Below, in pieces: positions 57,344-64,000 of a stretch of 64,000 nt of DNA. Origin of the DNA: Hydrocarboniclastica marina (GTDB lineage Bacteria > Pseudomonadota > Gammaproteobacteria > Pseudomonadales > Oleiphilaceae). The number at the start of each line of letters is the position of its first letter. Position 1 is the stretch's first letter. Both the position numbers and the translations under genes were made by a program. The DNA lies in assembly GCF_004851605.1 (NCBI RefSeq), contig NZ_CP031093.1, positions 4,074,061-4,138,060 of the forward strand, read 5' to 3'. The notes below the pieces were generated by a model. The model saw only the letters and a program-made list of their open reading frames with translations. It made no database searches and was not told the origin of the DNA.

Positions 57344-60300
57344 TTAGATCTGGACCTTGCGCCCTTGCTGGACTTCAACCAGCAGGGCCTCGCGCAGGGC
57401 ATTCAGATAGCGGTCCACATCCCCCTCGTCGGCCAACCAGGCCTTGTCGAACGCGACACGGAGGTTGCGGGTGTGGACGTAGTCGGCTGCCGACTCCTTG
57501 ACCTCATGAGTCCCCCCGTTACCCTGGTCTTCACTCTGGCTACCTGGGGGCTGATCGAGGTCGTCTGCCGGTGCTGATTTCTGATTGGCCAGCGCCACCA
57601 TTTTGCCCAGCAGCTTCTGGTAGCCCTCTTCTTCAAAGTACCGGGTCCGCTCCTTGATCACGGCAATCAGGCGCTCCCGCCCGAGGTAATCGACCAGATC
57701 CCGGAACGGTTTGTTGAGCTCATCCTGACGCGGCTCCGGTAGGGACTGATATTCGTCCATGCTTTGCATGCGTTCCTGCATGGTCTTCAGGGCCGTTGCT
57801 GCCTGAGCTCGGGTTTGCTGCACTTTTTCGTCGATGCGCCCCTGCAGGCTGTCCAACTGGCCCTTGAGCTGCTGAATGCGATTCCCTTTGTAGCAGTTGG
57901 GGTCGTTCAGGATGGTACGGATTTGCTCGATCTCGTCTCCGGATACATAGATGAAGTTGGGTTCCTGGCTCTGCAGAAAGGACCGAGCCTGGTTGTAGAT
58001 GTCTTTTTGTGAACCACCCATGAATTTACGGATGGGGTCGATGACATCCTCTTTGAGGTCCAGCAGTTGGTCTTCCTGTTTGCCCAATTCCGTCAGGTGC
58101 CAGGTGTAGGGCTTACCGGCAACGTCTTTCAGCGTATCCAGGGCCGGTTTCAAGGCATTGAGAAAGGGGTACTGGTCGACCTGCGCTATCCGGCGATCCA
58201 GATCGTGATACATTTCCTGGAAAGCTTCGGCGGCCTCTTTACCCAGAGCCTTGGCCTCGCTGCTGCGGGGCGGGCTGTCGAAGAAGTCCTCGTAGAACGA
58301 CTTGAGGGCTCGGACCTGAGAGGCGGTGAACTCAATTTGTGGTTCCAGCACCACGTTGCCGTGGCCGTGAGTATTACGCAGGGCGCGCTCCAGCTCGCTG
58401 TCCTCCAGGATGTTCCCGTCGAGACGAACTTCCACCTTGCCACGGGCGCACAGGTTGGCCAGGGTGCAGAGAATCGCGGCGTAATACCAGCCGTAGGGTT
58501 TGCGTTCGAACTTCTCCAGCAGGCTCTTCAGGGTGGTGCGGACACCGCCCCGATTGTTGCTCTGAATAAACGCCAGCACTTCCTGCTCGGATTCCGCCAG
58601 GGCCGTGGCGTCGTTACCGAAGAGGCCATCGTCTGTGCGGTTAAGGCAATTGCTGATGTCGTTTTCCGTGTAGGAAACGCCGCGCAACATGCGGAGGTTG
58701 GGGTAAGCCCGTGAAATCAGCTCATGGAAGCCCCGAATAATGCGGGTCTGGGGGTCCTCATTCGCCACTTCCACATCGGCGCCGCCGATGAGCAACTTGG
58801 ACTTACCAATGAGGGTCTGAACCTGCTGCCGGAGCCTGGCCTCGCGCTCACGGTTCTGGAACCGCTTGTCATTCAGGATTCGTTTGACAGCTTCCTGCTG
58901 GGTGACCGACATATTCTGTGAGATATATTTTTCCGTCTGCTTCATAAGGAGGAGGTCTTGTCTCAACCTCGCATCCGCAGGCATCCAGACGAATAGCTCT
59001 TCTGCTCTATATGTGGACAAGGTGCGAAGCATGTCTTCATTTTCAGAATGTTCGTGAAAAGGGCTGATGATATGTATGCATAGCTCTTGCTCCCTCCCGA
59101 ACAACCGGTCATCAAGCTTACGAGAATACGGATAATCTTGCCCTTGGCTCTTTGACTCCCCACCTTCGTAGCGGATTTTTCGTTGCTTGATAACATGGTC
59201 AAACACAATCTTTTCCAGCTCTTCATCAAGATCGGCGGACTCGACCTCCGTGTTCTTGATCTCCTGCTCGACGTCCTTTTCCTCGTCCGTCAGGTACTCA
59301 TACTGCTCCCCGTTGCGCTGAATGTAGGTCTGTTGCTCCAAGAGGCTCAGGGCTTCCTCGACCTTGGTGCGAAGTGCCGGCAGATCCTGATCGAAGGCAT
59401 CCAGCATCAGCACGCAAAGGTTGCGCACCGTAGGCTTGAATTCCTTGACGTATTTGACCAGGAACAGGGCCTTCAGCAGCCGGATGGCGAAGGCATTGTC
59501 GAGGTGATTCTCAGCCTGAATAATCGCCCGCTGAATTTGTGATTTCAGTGCGGAGCGGATGCCTTCAAACATCAGGTCAAAGGTGGCCAACTGGCCTACC
59601 TCGTGACTGCCGATGTGGATGGCCACCTGCTGGAAAACCCCCAGCATGGAGCGCTCACCGACAGAACTGTGTTTACCCTCGAAAGCGTTGTGCTGCGACA
59701 GATTCTGGATCGCCGATTGAAACAGCGCGAACTGGAAGGGGACGAAGGGGTAGCTGTGGATGAAGTGGTCCCTGTCCCGGAAGTTCCGGTAGGTAGCCGA
59801 TCCATCCGCGAAGTCAAAGAGGGTTTTGAAGTTGTTCGCCTGTACGTGGTAGACGTCCGACAGCTGATTGACGCCTTCTTCGGTCTTGGTCAGCAGGCGC
59901 TTCTGGATGACTTCCGCCACGTCCGCGCTGGACAGCTTCATGCGGTTATTGAACCGTGCCTGAATTTTCGAGAAATCGTTGCCTTGCTGCTTGCCCATTT
60001 CGCCAACCACGTTTTTCATCTCTTCCTGGGCGGTGACGATAATCCAAGCCCGACCCCGACACTTGGTGGCGAGGCTCTCTGCAATAGTTTGCAGGTTGGT
60101 CATCAGCTTGGTGTTGTCGGCAATGTATTGGCCGACCTCGTCCACAAAGAAGTTCAGGCGGAACTCTTTGTGGCCACCCTCTTTTGCCTGCTTCTCGATA
60201 TAGGCATTCACATTGTCCGCGAAGTCTTCAATTGAAGCGCGGTATTCGCTGCGGTACTTGTCCAGAATGCCCGCTGCCGACTGCGGATCGCCACCGGTCA

Positions 60301-60925
60301 CAGCGGCGTAGGCTTTGGCAATATTCGGGCCTTCCAGAAGGGCTTGCTCCCGGCCTTTCTGCCAGGGGCGACCAGCGATGGCCTCGTACTCGGCTTTGAA
60401 CTGTTCGTACAGGCCACGGCCGTCCAGATCGCGCTCAAACTGGGCGATGTGCCCCTGTTTGCCGTAGTAGCCGCACATTTCGTCAAAGACTTTAACGAAC
60501 ACGGCCAGAAGCGCATCGATCTGGGTTTTGCTGATGACATCGGCTTTCTGGTCGATGTTGAACAGAATGCTCTTCGCCGGAATTGAGACAGCTCGCTTCA
60601 GGTCGCCCCGGAGAATTTCATTCTCGCTGCACTTGGGAAGGAACAGGTCCAGGGTTGTAGCGCCGTCCATCTCCCGGTTTTCAAGCAGAAGGGCCAGCAT
60701 CTTAAGCAGGTGTGACTTACCCGAGCCGAAGAAGCCGGATACCCATACCCCGTTCGCCCCTTCGTAGTTGTTGTAGGCGTCCAGGAACTCTTCGAGGCGC
60801 TTCTCGACTTCGTTGGTCAGTACGTATTCTTCAATTTCGAGGCGAAGACTGGCTTCATCGTCGGCTTTGATAACGCCTTCAATGGGGCGGTCAACGGGCT
60901 TTAGAAAAATATTCTTCAATGTCAT
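57344..60925 (-). CDS. brxC: BREX protein BrxC (AAA+ ATPase)
   Basis: An 1193-residue AAA+ ATPase. The P-loop is GFFGSGKSHLLKM near residues 62-74. A long coiled-coil and helical C-terminal half is typical. The start MTLKNIFLKPVDRPIEGVIKADD is the conserved BrxC N-terminus. It forms part of the core type I BREX machinery. It lies 43 bp after brxB. Confidence 0.95.
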   Translation of the reverse strand: MTLKNIFLKPVDRPIEGVIKADDEASLRLEIEEYVLTNEVEKRLEEFLDAYNNYEGANGVWVSGFFGSGKSHLLKMLALLLENREMDGATTLDLFLPKCSENEILRGDLKRAVSIPAKSILFNIDQKADVISKTQIDALLAVFVKVFDEMCGYYGKQGHIAQFERDLDGRGLYEQFKAEYEAIAGRPWQKGREQALLEGPNIAKAYAAVTGGDPQSAAGILDKYRSEYRASIEDFADNVNAYIEKQAKEGGHKEFRLNFFVDEVGQYIADNTKLMTNLQTIAESLATKCRGRAWIIVTAQEEMKNVVGEMGKQQGNDFSKIQARFNNRMKLSSADVAEVIQKRLLTKTEEGVNQLSDVYHVQANNFKTLFDFADGSATYRNFRDRDHFIHSYPFVPFQFALFQSAIQNLSQHNAFEGKHSSVGERSMLGVFQQVAIHIGSHEVGQLATFDLMFEGIRSALKSQIQRAIIQAENHLDNAFAIRLLKALFLVKYVKEFKPTVRNLCVLMLDAFDQDLPALRTKVEEALSLLEQQTYIQRNGEQYEYLTDEEKDVEQEIKNTEVESADLDEELEKIVFDHVIKQRKIRYEGGESKSQGQDYPYSRKLDDRLFGREQELCIHIISPFHEHSENEDMLRTLSTYRAEELFVWMPADARLRQDLLLMKQTEKYISQNMSVTQQEAVKRILNDKRFQNREREARLRQQVQTLIGKSKLLIGGADVEVANEDPQTRIIRGFHELISRAYPNLRMLRGVSYTENDISNCLNRTDDGLFGNDATALAESEQEVLAFIQSNNRGGVRTTLKSLLEKFERKPYGWYYAAILCTLANLCARGKVEVRLDGNILEDSELERALRNTHGHGNVVLEPQIEFTASQVRALKSFYEDFFDSPPRSSEAKALGKEAAEAFQEMYHDLDRRIAQVDQYPFLNALKPALDTLKDVAGKPYTWHLTELGKQEDQLLDLKEDVIDPIRKFMGGSQKDIYNQARSFLQSQEPNFIYVSGDEIEQIRTILNDPNCYKGNRIQQLKGQLDSLQGRIDEKVQQTRAQAATALKTMQERMQSMDEYQSLPEPRQDELNKPFRDLVDYLGRERLIAVIKERTRYFEEEGYQKLLGKMVALANQKSAPADDLDQPPGSQSEDQGNGGTHEVKESAADYVHTRNLRVAFDKAWLADEGDVDRYLNALREALLVEVQQGRKVQI

Positions 60926-60968
60926 TGTACTTTCCCTTAATGATTACGCCTCGAATCGTATCGTCCGC

Positions 60969-61559
60969 TCAGGCTTCGTAATGAAAGATGTTGAACGCAC
61001 GGTAGTACTTGTCGTCATGCAGCCTGCCGAACAGATCCAACGATGCGCCGGTTTCCAGCGAGTGGGTATAGGAGCCCGGGAAGAACATCACCGTTGGCTG
61101 GTCTTTGGCGGTGCTCTGCAAATTGTTGAGCACGTTGTGGGAGCGTATGTAGGGGAAGACCTCGCCCACCCCTGAGAGAAACAGCACGTCAAACTCAACG
61201 GACTGCAGTTTTGCCGCAATAGCGGGCACCAAATGGGCTTCCGGGTCCAGCACTCCCTGTAGCAGTTCCTTCAGCTGATCCTTTGAGACCGTGGGCTCGA
61301 GCTCCAACACCTGCTCCCAGATGTCTCTTTCTTTCAAAATATCGACGGCCAGGTCGTACAGATTGATACTCAGGATCCGGATGCCCGCCTGCTCCAGTCG
61401 GTTAACCAACTGCCGCTGAAGACGCTCTATTTCGACCGCTTCTTCAGGCCGGTAGGGGCAGATGAAGAAAGGCACTTCATTACCCAGTCCCTGTTTATTC
61501 AGAAATCGCTGGCCGGAAACTACGCTGAACAGGTGCTGTAGTCGCTCCTGCATCGGCAT
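60969..61559 (-). CDS. brxB: BREX protein BrxB (DUF1788)
   Basis: A 196-residue BrxB. It shows the DUF1788 pattern MPMQERLQHLFSVV...GLGNEVPFFICPYRPEEAVEIERL and the FLSGVGEVFPYIRSHNVLNNLQ segment. Start: the ATG at 61559 has AAAGGA ten bases upstream; a TTG at 61580 overlapping the brxA stop is the alternative. Exact molecular role unknown; it is required in type I systems. Confidence 0.92.
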   Translation of the reverse strand: MPMQERLQHLFSVVSGQRFLNKQGLGNEVPFFICPYRPEEAVEIERLQRQLVNRLEQAGIRILSINLYDLAVDILKERDIWEQVLELEPTVSKDQLKELLQGVLDPEAHLVPAIAAKLQSVEFDVLFLSGVGEVFPYIRSHNVLNNLQSTAKDQPTVMFFPGSYTHSLETGASLDLFGRLHDDKYYRAFNIFHYEA

Positions 61560-61576
61560 TTTGGCAATGTCCTTTC

Positions 61577-62191
61577 TCAAGCTGACATCCCCCTGATATC
61601 GGATTCATAGACTGGGAAGTAGAAAAACTCGTCAGGATTGTTCTGACGCAGCAACTCAACCAACCTGGGGCTTAGCAGTATTGCGTTGATGGTTTTGTCC
61701 TTAGCTAACAATCCTGCCTCCCGCAGCATTCTGAACAGGACCTGTCGCAATTTATCGCGCGTTGAGGCGCTGGCATTATCCAGTTCGTCATGCCATTCCG
61801 ATTTACGGTTATAGAAGGCATCGAAATCCTCAAAACTGAGATCCAGCTTCATCGCGACAAACCGCTCGTGCAGTACTTCCACCGCAAAGTCCGCGATAAA
61901 GCGGTACAGGCGGCACACCGCAACCCACAGGAGGTGCGCCTGATCCTGGTGGTTTGCCTCGGCCAGAAAAGTCAGTTCGCTTTCGGTCAACGTCTTCAGG
62001 CGTGCAATCGCCTCTCTGCAGGTGCGCTTTGCCGTGCTTTCCGTTCTGGCCTGTAGCAGGTTGTCATGTAGAGCTTGAGCCCGCACCTCTTCCCAGTCAC
62101 GTAGCGACAGGTACAGATCGGCCAGCTTCACCGATTCTCGGTGATACAGGCTGCCGGACGTGAAGGAGATGCGATACCGGCCTTGGGTCAT
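61577..62191 (-). CDS. brxA: BREX protein BrxA (DUF1819)
   Basis: A 204-residue BrxA starting MTQGRYRISFTSGSLYHRESVKLADLY, the DUF1819 N-terminus. BrxA is a small DNA-binding-type protein needed for BREX in some hosts. The ATG at 62191 overlaps the stop of the HTH gene (ATGA), which fixes the start; a longer frame adds residues antisense to that gene. It continues into brxB with a short gap. Confidence 0.93.
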   Translation of the reverse strand: MTQGRYRISFTSGSLYHRESVKLADLYLSLRDWEEVRAQALHDNLLQARTESTAKRTCREAIARLKTLTESELTFLAEANHQDQAHLLWVAVCRLYRFIADFAVEVLHERFVAMKLDLSFEDFDAFYNRKSEWHDELDNASASTRDKLRQVLFRMLREAGLLAKDKTINAILLSPRLVELLRQNNPDEFFYFPVYESDIRGMSA

Positions 62192-62397
62192 TCGGAACGC
62201 TCGCCCTTGCTCGTTTCGGCGGCTCCACCGCCCTTGACCCACTCATCTACTTCGACTTTTTTGAACTTCCAAAATCGCCCCATTCGGTGGGCGGGCATTG
62301 AGTGCTTGTCGATCCAGCGGTACACGGTGTCATTGCTGACACCAAGGTGCTTGCCTATTTCATCTACGGATAACCAGCGGTCTTCCATCTCGGCCAT
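62188..62397 (-). CDS. Excisionase/MerR-type helix-turn-helix protein, first BREX gene
   Basis: A 69-residue DNA-binding protein. The HTH_17 pattern is LSVDEIGKHLGVSNDTVYRWIDKHSMPAHRMGRFWKF. GGAAGAG precedes the ATG. It lies directly after the BREX promoter and leader hairpin, and overlaps brxA. It could regulate the operon or guide excision. Similar small HTH genes precede brxA in other BREX loci. Confidence 0.8.
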   Translation of the reverse strand: MAEMEDRWLSVDEIGKHLGVSNDTVYRWIDKHSMPAHRMGRFWKFKKVEVDEWVKGGGAAETSKGERSE

Positions 62398-62424
62398 GTT
62401 TTCTCTTCCTATGGGCGATGGTGT

Positions 62425-62446
62425 TGCCGCCCCGTTTGAGGCGGCA
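62425..62446 (-). promoter_or_regulatory. Leader hairpin of the BREX operon
   Basis: TGCCGCC and GGCGGCA pair perfectly around CCGTTTGA, 28-49 bp upstream of the HTH gene. It is flanked by two copies of ATGGGCGA (62411-62418 and 62454-62461). It may be an attenuator or operator. Confidence 0.4.
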
Positions 62447-62488
62447 GGATCTCATGGGCGAAGCAGCCCTAATCTAAATTGATAAGCC

Positions 62489-62517
62489 AATATATAGGGG
62501 GGTCACTACGCTTTCAA
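62489..62517 (-). promoter_or_regulatory. Sigma-70 promoter of the BREX operon
   Basis: On the minus strand TTGAAA (62512-62517) and TATATT (62489-62494) are separated by exactly 17 bp. Transcription would start near 62482, giving an 85-nt leader that includes the hairpin. Confidence 0.65.
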
Positions 62518-62606
62518 CCGATTTAATCCGGATAGACCGGCAGAGAGCAGCATTTATATCGATTGTCGATGGGACAGCCTGTTCTTCGGTCGTCGGTTCC
62601 GGGCCT

Positions 62607-63215
62607 TCAACGTGGTGGCTGACTTAGACCGAGAGTCATTCCCAACTCCAGGTCGTCCATGTCGCAAGCAAGCTGAAAGAGCGCTGCTTCATTGACTTGG
62701 CATAGCTTCCGAATCTGTACCTGATCGGCATTTGCACGTCTTAGCAGCTCAAAGCCCTTTTCGGTCGCCTCTATTACCGGCAGCTCCCAATCATGAGCCC
62801 TGGAAAACGCCCGTTTGTGGTAACGGTACTTTCCTTCCCGAGGAATGTAGTGGCTGATCACTCGGTGCTTTCCGGAGCCATCATTCTTCTGCTTGAATTC
62901 GTTGTAAAACCAGAACATCTCGAGCTTGTTGTCGCGAAGTCTTGCCCTGCAACCGTAATGCCCCGGATAACCGGGCGTACTTACACCACGATGTTTCCGG
63001 TTCTGCTCCCAGAAAAAATCACAAAGGCGCTGTGCAATGTAGAAATAGCGGTGTTGTTCGAGAATCGTGTTTCTGTGCACGGCCTTGAGGAAAAGTTCAG
63101 AATCGCTGTAGGCCCGAACTGTCAGCTCTTCATGATCAATACCATCATGCTGGGAAGCTCTTTTCCAGGCGGCTGAGATCTCATCAATCTGCTTATTGTG
63201 ATTGGTTGGTTTCAT
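62607..63215 (-). CDS. mobI: MobI-like mobilization protein
   Basis: A 202-residue protein. The central part, with a FFWEQNRKHRG segment, a YGCRARLRDNKLEMFWF segment and an NEF box, resembles MobI of SXT/R391 integrative elements, a protein needed for conjugative transfer from oriT. The ATG at 63215 with GGAG is preferred to a start 33 bp upstream. It is separated from BREX by about 210 bp. The match is from memory of the family and should be confirmed. Confidence 0.55.
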   Translation of the reverse strand: MKPTNHNKQIDEISAAWKRASQHDGIDHEELTVRAYSDSELFLKAVHRNTILEQHRYFYIAQRLCDFFWEQNRKHRGVSTPGYPGHYGCRARLRDNKLEMFWFYNEFKQKNDGSGKHRVISHYIPREGKYRYHKRAFSRAHDWELPVIEATEKGFELLRRANADQVQIRKLCQVNEAALFQLACDMDDLELGMTLGLSQPPR

Positions 63216-64000
63216 TATTGGGTGCTCCGTTTCGTGATTTCGGAGCAAATGTTATCTGGCCGGCGGTTTGGAGCTGACATCCGTTCTTTCCCTTTTTGGG
63301 CGCAAAGAACGCCTCCAGGTCTCTGACTCGGGCGGAAAAGGCCGAGACTTAGCCAGTTTCTCTCCAGATAACCTATCTGATGGGGGATCTGAGGCAGTCA
63401 TTCCCATAGCTACAGAATTGTGGCAGAAGGGCGAACGCCCATACCTTCCCCCTTTTATGGGGGACCTATCGTTATGGCCAGTTGATCCGGCAGGTCTCCT
63501 GAACATCTTGAGTGTTCGGGTGGGAGTCGTTGACGCTATGGATTCATCACAAAGGTCTGTTATGAGACCCGAAGCTCGTTGCACACTTTCATTCGCCATT
63601 CAGCGAAAGCAGCGAGCCTCGAAAGGGGCTCCGAAGAGACTCTCCAGAAATAAATTGTTGAGCACTGTGCGAACCTTGAAAACTACTTGATCACAGTTCA
63701 CTGAGGATCTCGGTGCGTCGAAAAATGCAACTGATACCGAACACTGACTTTCACATGTGAAAGTCACACAACAGAACGGATCAAAAAATATACAAAAAAC
63801 GGAAAAATTAGGGAGAAAAGCCAGGGTTTTATCTTTACGGCTTCCTCTGGCTCGATTTTTAGTTTTTTTATCCATTTATTATCAATTAGTTAAAAGGCAG
63901 CCCGGCCTTTACGCCCTTTAAGGGCAATTCCACGGTTCTCCCCCAAGACGAATATTTTCGATGATTGCTCCCGGCAATTAACAAACGAACGGGAGTAGCC
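63216..64000. other. Gene-poor region upstream of mobI, possible oriT region
   Basis: About 785 bp. Two frames (plus strand 63268-63690, minus strand 63252-63599) overlap each other antisense and match no family I recognise, so I do not call them. The region holds the 22-bp palindrome at 63745-63766, an AT-rich segment, and a GCCCTT-T-AAGGGC palindrome at 63913-63925. In SXT elements oriT lies close to mobI, so an oriT here is possible but not shown. Confidence 0.35.
63745..63766. repeat. 22-bp perfect palindrome
   Basis: TGACTTTCACA followed directly by its exact reverse complement. A perfect palindrome of this length is unlikely by chance. It may be an operator for a dimeric regulator or part of a transfer origin. 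Confidence 0.6.

Noticed and set aside
63252..63690. Two overlapping frames on opposite strands near the right end
   Set aside because: They contradict each other, match no family I know and lack clear ribosome sites.

Overview
The window is chromosomal DNA from a gammaproteobacterium. The gene order mnmG-rsmG-parA-parB-atpIBEFHAGDC-glmU-glmS is the origin-proximal block found in Pseudomonas, Marinobacter and relatives. GC-rich codon use and the flanking genes (OmpW, AzlCD, a PGAP1-like lipase) make a marine Marinobacter-like or oceanospirillalean host the best guess, but the species cannot be fixed by eye.

Left part (1-10.7 kb) is a mixed set of single genes: a GNAT-like protein cut by the window edge, a large MalT/LAL-type LuxR regulator, a sirtuin without zinc cysteines, OmpW behind two tandem FNR/Anr boxes, a DMT exporter, a heme-monooxygenase-like ABM protein, a secreted protein, a lipase followed by an orphan N-terminal lipase-like domain, and a cold-shock protein. 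From 10.7 to 27.5 kb, all on the minus strand, lies the housekeeping block: mnmG, rsmG, parAB, the complete F1Fo ATP synthase operon with a near-consensus promoter, glmU, glmS and an M23 endopeptidase coupled to glmS. Upstream of mnmG, where mnmE would be expected, there is an AT-rich gap with two consensus DnaA boxes and then an RND efflux pump. azlCD closes the core at 33.3 kb.

From 33.5 kb to the right end is a defence and mobile-element island. It starts with a BrxR/CapW-type WYL regulator divergent from a three-gene ubiquitin-like conjugation operon (multiubiquitin protein, DUF6791-ThiF E1, DUF6527 protein). Then come a TOTE-type primase-helicase with an apparent frameshift at its start codon, an uncharacterised HTH protein, and a cargo cluster (lipoprotein, transglutaminase-like protein, small membrane proteins, serine recombinase, DUF7673 protein).

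The core of the island is a type I BREX operon of about 19 kb on the minus strand: HTH regulator, brxA, brxB, brxC, an AlbA_2/ATPase protein, an AAA ATPase plus PD-(D/E)XK nuclease pair, pglX, pglZ, brxL, and a RloC-like ATPase at the end. Its leader has a good sigma-70 promoter and a hairpin. Upstream of BREX sits a MobI-like gene and a 785-bp gene-poor stretch with a 22-bp perfect palindrome. BREX beside mobI recalls hotspot 5 of SXT/R391 integrative elements, so the island may derive from such an ICE. No integrase or attachment site is visible inside the window.
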